From Telluria beijingensis (GTDB taxonomy: Bacteria; Pseudomonadota; Gammaproteobacteria; Burkholderiales; Burkholderiaceae_D), in the NCBI RefSeq assembly GCF_030770395.1, contig NZ_CP132480.1, positions 4,799,277-4,863,276 of the forward strand: a DNA stretch of 64,000 nt, given 5' to 3'. A program made the position numbers and the translations under genes. How positions within the stretch are numbered: position 1 is the first letter of the stretch; each line of letters starts with the position of its first letter. Positions 44,114 through 53,194 of the stretch are shown here, in pieces. The notes beneath the pieces were generated by a model, which had not been told where the DNA came from, did no database searches, and was given only the letters and a program-made list of their open reading frames with translations.

Positions 44114-45571
44114 TCAGAGCGAGGCAAGCGTTGCCAGCAACAGGCACAGGGCGACGACGACCAGGCTCACTTTATCCTTGCTGACGTAGAGCACCGGGTC
44201 TTCGTTGACTTCGCCGCGGAAGGCCAGCACCCACAGGCGGCCGAGCCAGAATACCAGCAGCGGCAGGATGCCGCCCAGCAGCTCGGGGGTGCGGTACTGT
44301 TCCAGCACGTTCGACGAATTAAAGTAGAGCATGAACACCAGCACCGACACGAAGGCGGTGTTGACGCCCATGATCGCGATCGGCATGCGGTCAGCGGTGG
44401 TGTAGCCGCGGCCGCGCGTCTTTTCCTTGCCGTCGCGCTGCAGGTTGAACAGCTCGCTGTGGCGCTTGAGCAGGGCCAGGCTCAGGAAGATGAAGAAGGA
44501 AAACGCCAGCAGCCAGAACGAGGGCGCGATCATGGTCGCCGCGCCGCCGCCCAGCACGCGCAGCGTGTACAGGATCGCCAGCGTGACGATGTCGACCATC
44601 AGCAGGCGCTTGAGTACCAGCGAATAGGCCACGGTGCTGGCGAAGTAGATCAGCACCACCAGCAGCAGCAGGGGGCTGAACCAGGCGCACAGGCCGATCG
44701 CGGCCAGCGCCAGCAGCGGGCTGCTGATCAAGGCCAGCGGCAGCGGCAGGGCGCCGGAAGCGATCGGCCGCTTGTGCTTGGTCGGGTGCACGCGGTCGTC
44801 CTGGGCGTCCAGGGCGTCGTTGAGCAGGTAGGCGCTCGAGGCGCACAGCGAGAAGCCGATGAAGGCCACCAGCGCCGCGTTGAAGGTCCACAGGTCGAAC
44901 TCGTGGCCGGCCAGCATCGGCACGAACACCAGCAGATTCTTGAGCCACTGGCGCGGGCGCATGGCCTTGACCAGGGCCTTCAGGGCGCCGCCGCGCACGC
45001 TGCCCGAGTGGCTGGTGGCGCGGCCATCCGACAGTTGGAACGGTTTATGGGTGACCGAGATCGCGCCTTCGCAGCTGAGCCACACCGCCAGGTCGGCGCG
45101 CGAATTGCCGACGTAGTCGTAGCCGCGCTCGCCGAACAGCGCGCACAGCTCGCGCGCCTTGTTGTGCGAAGTGAAGTTGACGCTGTCGGTGGCCAGCACC
45201 TGGTCGAACAGGCCCAGGTGGGCCGCGATCTGCTCGGCGAAGCGGCGCTGGGCGCCGGTGGCCAGGATCACGCGCCGGCCTTCGGCGCGCGCGGTCGCGA
45301 TCAGCGCCAGCACGACCTTGTCATAGGGTAGCGCCGCCGGATCGAGCTCGACCTGGCTGGCGATCTTGTCCTTGAAGCCGGCCTTGCCGAGGAAGAGCCA
45401 GAGCGGCAGCTGCCAGGCGCGCAGGAAGTGCTTTTTCAGGAACAGGACGATCGATTCCCACAGCAGGTCGGAATGGATCAGGGTCCCGTCCAGGTCGATC
45501 ACCAGCGGGCGCATGTTGGCCCCCGCCTTGGTGCCCTCCTTAGTGCCTCCATCTACGCGCTGCTCATGCAT
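44114..45571 (-). CDS. HAD phosphatase-UbiA prenyltransferase fusion (DPPR synthase-like)
   Basis: A 485-residue fusion. Residues 20-195 are a HAD-family domain with LVIDLDGTLIHSD and ILATGAQRR. Residues 205-485 are a UbiA-type integral membrane prenyltransferase with about eight or nine helices, the Asp-rich motif NDALDAQDDRVHPTKHKRPI and a second motif near YSLVLKRLLMVDIVTLA. The first motif closely follows mycobacterial decaprenyl-phosphate phosphoribosyltransferase, which makes decaprenyl-phosphoryl-5-phosphoribose; a phosphatase must then remove the 5-phosphate, a role the HAD domain could fill (inference). AGGAG precedes ATG 45571, which overlaps the upstream GT gene by 8 bp. Confidence 0.85.
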   Translation of the reverse strand: MHEQRVDGGTKEGTKAGANMRPLVIDLDGTLIHSDLLWESIVLFLKKHFLRAWQLPLWLFLGKAGFKDKIASQVELDPAALPYDKVVLALIATARAEGRRVILATGAQRRFAEQIAAHLGLFDQVLATDSVNFTSHNKARELCALFGERGYDYVGNSRADLAVWLSCEGAISVTHKPFQLSDGRATSHSGSVRGGALKALVKAMRPRQWLKNLLVFVPMLAGHEFDLWTFNAALVAFIGFSLCASSAYLLNDALDAQDDRVHPTKHKRPIASGALPLPLALISSPLLALAAIGLCAWFSPLLLLVVLIYFASTVAYSLVLKRLLMVDIVTLAILYTLRVLGGGAATMIAPSFWLLAFSFFIFLSLALLKRHSELFNLQRDGKEKTRGRGYTTADRMPIAIMGVNTAFVSVLVFMLYFNSSNVLEQYRTPELLGGILPLLVFWLGRLWVLAFRGEVNEDPVLYVSKDKVSLVVVALCLLLATLASL

Positions 45572-48461
45572 CGTGTTCTCCTCCGGCGTGGCCGGGCAGG
45601 GTGCGGTACCAGCGTCCGCGGATCAGGTTGCCGACGACCTGCTGCGCGCTCTGGTCCCAGGTCAGCCATGGCATGCCGGTCGAGGCCGGGGCCTGGCCGG
45701 CGCGATGCAGGGCCAGCCACGCGTCGATCGACGCGGCCAGGTCTTGCGGCGCCATGCCGTCGAAATAATGGGCGTGGATGCCGGCCACTTCGCGGAACAC
45801 CGGCAGGCCGCGCGCGATGATCGGCGTGCCATGCTGGGCGGCCTCGATCAGCGGCAGTCCGAAACCCTCGCCTTCGGACGGGAACAGCAGGGCCGAGGCG
45901 CCGGCATACAGCTTGAGCAGCATCTCGTCCGAGATGCCGGCCAGCCAGAACAGGCGCTTGCCGAGTTCGGGGTGGGTCTTCATGCGCTCGGCCACCGCAT
46001 CGACCATCCAGCCCTGCTTGCCGACCACGACCAGGTTGGCGTCGACGCCGCGCTCCCACAGCTGCTCGAACGCGGCCAGCGCCTGGGCATGGCCCTTGCG
46101 CGGCTCGACCGTGCCGACCATCAGGAAGCTTGGCCGCTGCGCCAGGGCGCCCAGCACGATCGACGCGTCCGGCGGCAGGCCGGTGCTCGGCGCGCTGGCA
46201 TTGATGTCGGCGCCCAGGTGGAACCAGCCCAGTTGCAGCGGCAGTTCGCGCTGCAGGCCCTGCTGTTCGTACCAGGTCGCCAGTTCGTCGGCCACGGCGC
46301 GCGAGATGCACAGCACGCCGTCCGCCACCTTGTGCACGGTGCGCAGGAAGTCGCCGAAGCCCTGGTCGGTCCCGAACGGGAACACGTCCGGACGCAGCAT
46401 CGGCAGGATGTCGTACATGCAGAAATAGATCTCGACGCCGCGGTCGCGCATCGACAGCAGCAGGCGCTCGTTCTGGTGCACGCCGGACAGGAACAGGTCG
46501 AGGCCGAAGAACACGTCGCCCGGATGCAGGTCGACCGGCGCGTCTTCCATCATCACCATGTCTTCGCCCACCAGGCCCAGGCCGAAGCGGCGCGCGTAGT
46601 GGTAGGGGCGGTTGCCGCCCGTGGTGAACACCGGCTCGACGCGGTAACCGGCCGGCGGGGTCGCGATGAGGGACAGCAGGATGCTGCGCACCACGCGCTG
46701 GATGCCGGTCTTGAGGTCGGTCTGGACCAGGGCCGAGACGTCCACCAGCAGCTGGCGGGTCGGCGGCGCGGGCAGGTTGAAGGCGATGGCTTCGGCCAGC
46801 GCCGGCAACGCATCGTCGGCGCAGCGCCGGGCGGCGGCCGATACCAGCGCGCGGTAGCCGGCATGCGGGCCGCGGCCAGGCGTGGCGAAGTGCTCGATCG
46901 CTTCCATGCACAGGCGTCCGGCGTGGGCCGGGGCGTGTTCGGTTTCCATGAAGGCCAGCGCGCGCGCGCCGAGGGCGCCGCGGCGGGCCGGATCGCCGTG
47001 CAACTGCGCCAATGCGTCGGCCAGTTGGGCGGTCTCGAATTCGTCGGGCAGCATGACCACCAGGTCGCTGTCGATGGAGGCGGTCGAACCGTGGGCGTTG
47101 ACGATCGTCGGCGCGCCATACAGCAGGCAGTCGAGCACCGCGGCCGAGGTCTCGCCGCGCGAGGAGCCGCGCAGTTGCACCGCGGTGTCGCAGGCGATTA
47201 CGTAATCGGCATAGGTGGCGGCATCGGCGAAGCCGGTGATCGTGATGCGGTCGGCGCAGGCGCTGTTCTTGATCTTCTTGCTCAAGTCGCTGCCATAGCG
47301 GCTGCTGTCGTTCTGGCCCACGAACACGAGTTGGCAATTGGGGTCGTTCGCCAGCGGCGAGGCCAGGAACGCGTCCAGCAGCTCGTCATTGAGCTTGGTC
47401 GGGCCCAGCATGCCGAAGGTGCAGACGAGGTAGTCGCTGTCGCGCAGCTTGAGCCGCTGGCGCGCGGCGGCGCGGGCGGCCGGGGTGGCGCTGCCTTCGG
47501 GCTTGCCGCGCAGCAGGGGCACGCTGCGCCAGTCCTTGCCGGCGCCTTCGCCATACCACTGGGCGGCGAGCTGCTTGGGGAATTCGGAGTGGACGATGAC
47601 GCCGGTGGCGTGATCGAGCACGCCGCGGTTGCTCGGATACTTCCAGACCGCGCGGTTGCGTCCCGCCTGGCGGTGGCCCAGCAGGCCCGTGTAGCCGTGC
47701 GACTGGTACAGCGCGCGCAGGAAGCCCTGCGGCAGCACGCGGTCGTTTTCCAGGTAGTCGAGCACGTTCGACAGGTAGAAATCGTGCAGCACCACGATGC
47801 CCGGCACGGCGCGCAGCAGGTCGAACATATGCCCGTGCACCGGCGAATTGCCGAAGTGGTAGACCACGCGCTGGAATTCGTGGGCATGGGCGCGCAGCCA
47901 ATCCGGGCTGCGCTGCGGGAACGATGCCAGGCGCGGGTCCGTCACCGGGTCCTGGTCGACGATCAGTTCGATGTCGTACCAGGCCGCCAGCTCGGGCACC
48001 AGTTCGGCGCTGTAGTCGGCGATGCCGGATTTTTGCGGCGGCAGCGGCGACACATAGGCCAGGCGCGGACGCCTGGCCGGGGCGCCGGGCGCCGCGCGTT
48101 CGGCGGCAGTGGCCTGCACCCGCGTCCATAGTTGGGTGATCTCTTCCTGGCCCGCGACCACGCTCGGCACACCGGCCGGCGCGCTGCCCGTCGTCACCAC
48201 CACGGAAGGTTCCAGGCTGGCCAGCGCGCCGTCGCGCAGCAGCGTGGCCAGGGCCGGGTCGGCCGGCAGGGAAAACGGCCGCACGCGGCTGCGCGGCACC
48301 AGGCCGTCGAAGGCGAGGCGCAGGCGGTCGCTGGCCTCCGGCTCGCTGGCGGGAGTGGCCAGCCACAGCTCGTGGCCGGCGGCCAGGCGCGCGAGGTCGC
48401 GCATCTGCGCCAGGGTGTCGTGTGACGCCGGTCCGGCGAGGAAATCGATGACGATGCGCAT
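45564..48461 (-). CDS. Tandem two-domain GT4 glycosyltransferase
   Basis: A 965-residue cytoplasmic protein with two GT-B (GT4) units. The first (about 130-540) begins YVSPLPPQKSGIADYSAELV and carries RGETSAAVLDCLLYGAPTIV. The second (about 565-950) carries GTVEPRKGHAQALAAFEQL and the donor-site motif PSEGEGFGLPLIEAAQHGTP. The first 120 residues form an unrecognised domain. Two catalytic units suggest that it adds two sugars in turn or polymerises a repeat, as dual-domain transferases of ABC-dependent O-antigen loci do. It sits 3 bp after the FkbM methyltransferase gene. Confidence 0.88.
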   Translation of the reverse strand: MRIVIDFLAGPASHDTLAQMRDLARLAAGHELWLATPASEPEASDRLRLAFDGLVPRSRVRPFSLPADPALATLLRDGALASLEPSVVVTTGSAPAGVPSVVAGQEEITQLWTRVQATAAERAAPGAPARRPRLAYVSPLPPQKSGIADYSAELVPELAAWYDIELIVDQDPVTDPRLASFPQRSPDWLRAHAHEFQRVVYHFGNSPVHGHMFDLLRAVPGIVVLHDFYLSNVLDYLENDRVLPQGFLRALYQSHGYTGLLGHRQAGRNRAVWKYPSNRGVLDHATGVIVHSEFPKQLAAQWYGEGAGKDWRSVPLLRGKPEGSATPAARAAARQRLKLRDSDYLVCTFGMLGPTKLNDELLDAFLASPLANDPNCQLVFVGQNDSSRYGSDLSKKIKNSACADRITITGFADAATYADYVIACDTAVQLRGSSRGETSAAVLDCLLYGAPTIVNAHGSTASIDSDLVVMLPDEFETAQLADALAQLHGDPARRGALGARALAFMETEHAPAHAGRLCMEAIEHFATPGRGPHAGYRALVSAAARRCADDALPALAEAIAFNLPAPPTRQLLVDVSALVQTDLKTGIQRVVRSILLSLIATPPAGYRVEPVFTTGGNRPYHYARRFGLGLVGEDMVMMEDAPVDLHPGDVFFGLDLFLSGVHQNERLLLSMRDRGVEIYFCMYDILPMLRPDVFPFGTDQGFGDFLRTVHKVADGVLCISRAVADELATWYEQQGLQRELPLQLGWFHLGADINASAPSTGLPPDASIVLGALAQRPSFLMVGTVEPRKGHAQALAAFEQLWERGVDANLVVVGKQGWMVDAVAERMKTHPELGKRLFWLAGISDEMLLKLYAGASALLFPSEGEGFGLPLIEAAQHGTPIIARGLPVFREVAGIHAHYFDGMAPQDLAASIDAWLALHRAGQAPASTGMPWLTWDQSAQQVVGNLIRGRWYRTLPGHAGGEHDA

Positions 48462-48464
48462 GGC

Positions 48465-49907
48465 TTAACTATCCGACTGCTGGTTACCGCGGGCGCGTTG
48501 CAGGTCGGCCAGCACGGTGCGGGCCGACTGCGGCAAGCCCTTGAGTTCTTCGGGGACCTCGACGCCGAACGACGCCTGCTGCTGCGGCGGATCGAGCTTG
48601 ATCGAGGCGATCGAGGCGCTGACGCGCTCGTTGATCGCGGGATGGCTGCGCAGCACCGGGATCACCAGGCGCCGCACGCGCTCGTTGGCGGTGAGGCGGT
48701 TGACGATGCGGCGCGCCAGGTTCGGGCGGCGCAGCGCGATCGCCAGCGAGCCGGCGGCGCGCAAGGGACGGGTGACCTTCCACGAGGTGCTGGCCAGGGT
48801 CGCCTTGAGGCGCTCGTCGACGCCGCGCGCCCAGTCCGACAGCTGGCGCGCGCTTTCGTGCACGTGGGCCAGCTGTTCCTGCAGCAGGGTGATTTGTTCG
48901 TCAGCGCGCTGCTTTTCTTCTTCGGCGCGGCGGATCTCGCGCGCCAGGGTGTCCTGCTCGGTGCGCAGCGCGATCTCCAGGCGCACACGACGCTCCTCGG
49001 CGTCCTTCGCCTCGGCTTCGGCGTGCGCCGCCAGCGCCTGCAGCCGCGATTCCGATGCCTGCAGCGCCATGTTCTGCGCCACGGCCTGCTGCTCCGCCTT
49101 TGCCGCCAGCGCACGCAGCCGTTCTTCCGACGCCTGCAGCGCTTCTGCCTGCGTCCGCAGCGCTCCTGCCTGCGCCTGCAGCGATTCTTCCTGCGCCTCG
49201 ACGTTGGCCCAGGCACGGTCCAGGTGGTAGGAGATGAAGGCGTCGAACACGTTCGGCTGGATGCCGAAGTGCTGCATCAGTTCAGGGTGTTCCTCGGCCA
49301 CGTACCAGCGATTGAGGCCGTCGAACCAGGCGAAGCGGTAGCCCTGGGTATCGACCAGGTGTTCCCAGCTGGCGTGGTTGGTCTCGCGGCTGTTGGGCAG
49401 CGTAGCCTCGATCACCAGCACCCACGGGCGCCAGCGCTTGAAGTCCATGCCGCGCAGGACGTCGCCTTCGAAACCTTCGACGTCGATCTTCAGGAAGTGG
49501 ACCTCGCCGCGCACGTGTTCCTCGCACACCGAGGCCAGGGTGCGCACCGGCACCTTGAGTTCGGCGACCGTATGGCCTTCGGCGCGGTGCATCTCGGCCA
49601 CGGCCTGGTCGGGCGAGGCCCAGCCGCGCACCTCGGGCACGTCATACAGCGTCAGTTCGCCGTTGTCGGCGCCGGCGGCGATCGCCAGGTTGATGTCGCG
49701 CGGGCGCTGCTCTTCGAACTGCGCATGGAAGGCCGGCAGCGGCTCGATGCTGATGCCGCGCCAGCCGCGCTCGTAGAAGGCCTTGGTGACCGAGTGCTCG
49801 ACCGGGTCGCTGGCGCCGACGTCGATGTAGAAACCGTCGGCGACGTGGCCGAGGGCGCGCCACAGCAGCACGTCCTCGGCGTTCTGGGAATAGGAAACGA
49901 ATGTCAT
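48465..49907 (-). CDS. FkbM-family methyltransferase with coiled-coil C-terminus
   Basis: A 480-residue protein. Residues 1-225 are an FkbM-type SAM methyltransferase: FVSYSQNAEDVLLWRAL, FYIDVGASDPVEHS (motif I) and HFLKIDVEGFEGDVLRGMDF. Residues 240-365 are a long Gln/Ala/Glu coiled coil with heptad-like units (EALQASEERLRALAAKAEQQ). The rest is basic and helical. In ABC-exported O-antigens a methyltransferase with a coiled-coil ruler can cap the chain end and set its length (the WbdD principle); this gene has that architecture and lies next to Wzt. The start ATG 49907 overlaps the wzt stop (ATGA). Confidence 0.87.
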   Translation of the reverse strand: MTFVSYSQNAEDVLLWRALGHVADGFYIDVGASDPVEHSVTKAFYERGWRGISIEPLPAFHAQFEEQRPRDINLAIAAGADNGELTLYDVPEVRGWASPDQAVAEMHRAEGHTVAELKVPVRTLASVCEEHVRGEVHFLKIDVEGFEGDVLRGMDFKRWRPWVLVIEATLPNSRETNHASWEHLVDTQGYRFAWFDGLNRWYVAEEHPELMQHFGIQPNVFDAFISYHLDRAWANVEAQEESLQAQAGALRTQAEALQASEERLRALAAKAEQQAVAQNMALQASESRLQALAAHAEAEAKDAEERRVRLEIALRTEQDTLAREIRRAEEEKQRADEQITLLQEQLAHVHESARQLSDWARGVDERLKATLASTSWKVTRPLRAAGSLAIALRRPNLARRIVNRLTANERVRRLVIPVLRSHPAINERVSASIASIKLDPPQQQASFGVEVPEELKGLPQSARTVLADLQRARGNQQSDS

Positions 49908-51127
49908 GTGCGTTGGATGTCGATGGCCGGGTCGAGCCAGGCCGAACCTTCGAAATGGGGCCGGCGCATATTCATCACGGTGAATACCAGGGCCAGGTCG
50001 CGCCATTCATAGTTGTTGACCAGGTGGGTGTCGGTGCTGACGATGGCGGTGGCGACCGAATAGCTGCCCGGGCCCAGGTTCATCGGGAAGGCGAAGCGGT
50101 AGACCACCTCTTCGCCGGCCGCCACGTCGTCGAGCGGCAGCTGCTTGAGGTGGGTATTGGTGCCGTACATCGGCTGGCCCAGGCGGTCCTTGATCATGTA
50201 GCCGAGCACCATGCGCGGGATCGGGGCGTTAACCTGCACCCGCACCTCGAGGGTGACCGGGCTGCCGACGTCGACCACTTCGACCCGCTCGCCGTGTTCG
50301 TCGAGCAGGGCGATGTCGCTGACGGTGGCTTCGCCGGTGCCGGACACGGTCTGGACCTTGCCATCGGAGGTTTCGCCCTGGCGCACGGTGTCGTTCTCGC
50401 GCTCGGCGATCATGGCGTTGTAGTAGTCCATGATTTCCTCGGGCTTGCCTTCGCGCGCCAGGCGCCCGCCGTCGAGCAGGATGGCGCGGTCGCACACCGA
50501 CTGGATCGCCTGCTTGTCGTGCGAGACCAGCAGCAGGGTGGTGCCCTGTTTCTGGAACTGGCGGATGCGGTCGAAGCTCTTGTGCTGGAAGTAGGCGTCG
50601 CCCACCGACAGCGCCTCGTCGACGATCAGGATATCGGGCCGGCGCGCGGTGGCGACCGAGAACGCGACCCGCATCTGCATGCCGCTCGAGTACACCCGCA
50701 CCGGCTGGTCCATGTAGTCGCCGATGTCGGCGAAGGCCTCGATCTGCGGCATCAGTTCGGTGATCTGCTCGACCGTCATGCCCAGCAGCTGGCCGGCCAT
50801 ATAGGCGTTCTGGCGGCCGGTGAAGTCGGGGTGGAAGCCCATGCCCAGTTCGAGCAGGGCGGCCACGCTGCCATCCATCCAGACGTTGCCGGTGGTGGGT
50901 TGCGTGGTGCCGGTGATCAGCTTGAGCAGCGTGCTCTTGCCCGCGCCGTTGATGCCGATCAGGCCCACGGCCTCGCCCGGCGACACCGTGAAGCTGACGT
51001 CGCGCAGCACCCATTTGAGCGTATGGCGCGGGCCGCCGAACGGCAGCATCCATTCGGCCAGGCGCGACAGCCGGGTCGGATAGGTTTTATAGGCCTTGCC
51101 CAGGTTGGAGACGGTAATCGTGCCCAT
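49904..51127 (-). CDS. wzt: O-antigen/polysaccharide ABC transporter ATPase with Wzt_C domain
   Basis: A 407-residue ATPase. The nucleotide-binding domain has Walker A GINGAGKSTLLKLI, a signature region V-Y-S-S-G-M-Q-M-R, Walker B DILIVDEALSVGD and the switch His in LLLVSHD. Residues 270-405 form a beta-sandwich Wzt_C domain, which in known systems binds the capped end of the polysaccharide. Together with the permease just upstream (1-bp overlap, TGATG) it exports undecaprenyl-linked polysaccharide. The C-terminal specificity domain fits the presence of a cap-adding FkbM methyltransferase immediately downstream. Confidence 0.93.
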   Translation of the reverse strand: MGTITVSNLGKAYKTYPTRLSRLAEWMLPFGGPRHTLKWVLRDVSFTVSPGEAVGLIGINGAGKSTLLKLITGTTQPTTGNVWMDGSVAALLELGMGFHPDFTGRQNAYMAGQLLGMTVEQITELMPQIEAFADIGDYMDQPVRVYSSGMQMRVAFSVATARRPDILIVDEALSVGDAYFQHKSFDRIRQFQKQGTTLLLVSHDKQAIQSVCDRAILLDGGRLAREGKPEEIMDYYNAMIAERENDTVRQGETSDGKVQTVSGTGEATVSDIALLDEHGERVEVVDVGSPVTLEVRVQVNAPIPRMVLGYMIKDRLGQPMYGTNTHLKQLPLDDVAAGEEVVYRFAFPMNLGPGSYSVATAIVSTDTHLVNNYEWRDLALVFTVMNMRRPHFEGSAWLDPAIDIQRT

Positions 51128-51927
51128 CAGAGTTCATCCACCATTTCACCGGCGCGCTTGCGGAACAGGCGCATGCCGAAACCGCACAGCAGCAGCGCCA
51201 GCAGCGCCACCAGGCCGATCCGCTGCCAGTCGGGCGCCGTGCCGTGCACCAGCACCGCCTGGTAGGCTTCGATCAGCGGCACCATCGGGTTCCAGGCCAG
51301 CATGCCGCGGATTTCGTCGGGCAGGATCGAGGCCGGATACACGATCGGGGTCAGCCAGAACCAGAACTGCATCGCGATCGTCACGAACTGGCCGACGTCG
51401 CGGAAAAAGACATTGAGTACGCCGACGATCATGGCCAGGCCGATCGCCAGCAGCACCTGCACCAGCAGCACCGGCAGGATGGCGGCGAACATCAGGCCCG
51501 GGAAATTGCCGGTCGCGACCAGGAAGATCAGGAACAGGCCGAAGATGATGGCGAAGTTGACCAGCGAGCTCAGCACCACGATCACCGGCAGGCAGATGCG
51601 CGGGAAGCTGATCTTCTTGATCACGTTGGCCTGCTCGATGAACATGTTCTGGCCGCGCGCGACGATCTCGGCGAACAGGCCCCAGGTCAGGATTCCGGCG
51701 CACAGGTAGATCGAGTAGGCGAAGCCCGATTCGGCGCCGGGCAGGCGGGTGCGCATGACCTCGGAAAAGATCACGGTGTACACCAGGATCATGGCGAGGG
51801 GACTGAGCACCGACCACAGGGCGCCCAGCATGGCATTGGCGTATTTCGACTGGAATTCGCGTTTGACGCTGCCCAGCACGAAACCGCGGTAGGCCCACAG
51901 GCCGCGCAGCATCAGGGGCGAAATCAT
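51127..51927 (-). CDS. wzm: Polysaccharide ABC transporter permease
   Basis: A 266-residue ABC-2 type permease with six membrane helices. YANAMLGALWSVLSPLAMIL near residue 30, the conserved amphipathic region, and FWFWLTPIVYPASILP near residue 190 match Wzm/TagG/RfbA-type exporters. It forms the membrane channel with the Wzt protein encoded next. First gene of the ten-gene minus-strand operon that runs to 38263; a TATAAT -10 lies about 90 bp upstream. Confidence 0.93.
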   Translation of the reverse strand: MISPLMLRGLWAYRGFVLGSVKREFQSKYANAMLGALWSVLSPLAMILVYTVIFSEVMRTRLPGAESGFAYSIYLCAGILTWGLFAEIVARGQNMFIEQANVIKKISFPRICLPVIVVLSSLVNFAIIFGLFLIFLVATGNFPGLMFAAILPVLLVQVLLAIGLAMIVGVLNVFFRDVGQFVTIAMQFWFWLTPIVYPASILPDEIRGMLAWNPMVPLIEAYQAVLVHGTAPDWQRIGLVALLALLLCGFGMRLFRKRAGEMVDEL

Positions 51928-52018
51928 GGGGCGATGGCGTTGAAAAGCGCCCGGGATGGGGGCGGCAAGGTTGTCGTCACGGTGGCTTGTCTATGAAATG
52001 CTGGAGGGTGAGGGCGAA

Positions 52019-52024
52019 ATTATA
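52019..52024 (-). promoter_or_regulatory. -10 box of the polysaccharide operon
   Basis: A perfect TATAAT on the minus strand, 92 bp upstream of the permease start in the 179-bp gap before the CRP-like gene. No good -35 hexamer is visible, which suggests an activator-dependent promoter, but no CRP-type site was found here. Confidence 0.45.
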
Positions 52025-52106
52025 CCCCACGGTCCAGCTCACATATTGTTCAATTGTAACGACGTGTCATCGCCTGGTGATCGTCTGCGGTAGTGCAGGA
52101 TGCTAC

Positions 52107-52856
52107 TTATTCACCTTGCACCAGTTTGTCCAGGGCATCCGGCTTGACGATGACCAGGCGATTGGCATCCTTCTGCACGATCCCCTGCTGGACCAGCGCC
52201 GCCAGCGCCCGGGTCACGGTCTCGCGGCTGGTATTGATCATATTGGCAATGTCTTGATGCGTCGGCAGGTTTTCCAGCACCAGCGGCCCGCCGGGCGCGA
52301 CTTGCCGCCGCTCCTGCATCGACAGGTAGGTATAGATGCGCTTGGCCGTATTGTTAATGCTGAGCAGTGCGCGGAATTCGGAATCGCGCTGGATCTTCTG
52401 CGCCAGGTGGCGCAGCATCTGGTTCGCCACAGACGGCGAGTGCGAGAACAGGTGCATCGCGGTCGTGGCCGGCAAGAACGCTACCACCACCGCGGTCAGC
52501 GCCACCACCGAGGCCGAGCGGGTCGAGTTATTGATCAGCGCAATCTCGCCGAAGAAGTCGCCCGGCATCAGCATGCGCAGGCCGATCGCCCGCCCATCCT
52601 CGGTAATGTCGACCACCTGCAATTGGCCGGACAGCAGGAACAGCAGGCCGTCGCCATGTCCACCCTTCTGCAGGACGATCTCGCGCTTGGCATAGTGACG
52701 GAAACGCAACTCCTGCTTGATGGGGACGAGTTCTTCATCGCTGAGGTCGGCCAGCAGCGGAATCTTGCGCAGGTGAACCTGCGCTTCCAGCTTCTTGGGG
52801 ATCAGCGGCGCGTCGGGCGCCGGCGTCATGCTGCCGATGGAGGGGTCTCGGTTCAA
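52107..52856 (-). CDS. Crp/Fnr-family transcription regulator, CRP-like
   Basis: A 249-residue regulator. The cyclic-nucleotide domain (about 25-150) keeps the phosphate-binding cassette: FGEIAL and TRSASV give the Gly-Glu and Arg-Ser pairs that contact cAMP in E. coli CRP. The helix-turn-helix reads PTHQDIANMINTSRETVTRA; the residues R-E-T-V-x-R match the CRP recognition helix that reads TGTGA. There are no N-terminal cysteines, so it is not FNR. The TTG at 52856 is preferred because GAGG precedes it; ATG 52829 is the alternative. It probably forms an operon with VanZ. Three sites fitting its predicted target lie at 57874-61967. Confidence 0.88.
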   Translation of the reverse strand: MNRDPSIGSMTPAPDAPLIPKKLEAQVHLRKIPLLADLSDEELVPIKQELRFRHYAKREIVLQKGGHGDGLLFLLSGQLQVVDITEDGRAIGLRMLMPGDFFGEIALINNSTRSASVVALTAVVVAFLPATTAMHLFSHSPSVANQMLRHLAQKIQRDSEFRALLSINNTAKRIYTYLSMQERRQVAPGGPLVLENLPTHQDIANMINTSRETVTRALAALVQQGIVQKDANRLVIVKPDALDKLVQGE

Positions 52857-52864
52857 TTCATGCC

Positions 52865-53194
52865 TCAAAAAATCGGGGCGACCAGGCAGGTCGAGAGCGC
52901 CGCGAAGGCGATGCCGCCCGCATTGGCCGCCAGGTCGCGCCAGCAGAAGCGCCGGTCGGGCAGCAGGGACTGCAGGCATTCGATGACCCAGCCCGCGAGC
53001 AGCAGGCCCAGCAGCCACAACAGGGCCGAGGACATATCGTGCGCAAGCGGCAGCGCCAGACCGGTCAGGATAGCAAAACTGACAAAGTGCAACACCTTGT
53101 CGTTCGGGAGGGGCGGGAGCCAGCGGTTGGGGACCAGGCAGCCGACGGTGACGGCCAAGGCGGCCAGCACGAACAGCAATGCGTTCCAGCCCAT
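52865..53194 (-). CDS. VanZ-family membrane protein
   Basis: A 109-residue protein with about four hydrophobic segments and the VanZ signature: D-K-V-L-H-F-V-S-F-A, then W-V-I-E-C-L-Q, and R-F-C-W-R-D-L-A-A-N-A-x-G. VanZ proteins are small membrane proteins of poorly known role, linked to cell-envelope stress or antibiotic resistance. It ends 8 bp before the TTG start of the CRP-like gene, so the two are probably cotranscribed. Confidence 0.85.
   Translation of the reverse strand: MGWNALLFVLAALAVTVGCLVPNRWLPPLPNDKVLHFVSFAILTGLALPLAHDMSSALLWLLGLLLAGWVIECLQSLLPDRRFCWRDLAANAGGIAFAALSTCLVAPIF

Noticed and set aside
52025..52100. CRP site upstream of the polysaccharide operon
   Set aside because: A TCACA half-site is present near 52039, but the partner half at the required spacing reads CACGG, so no site is claimed.
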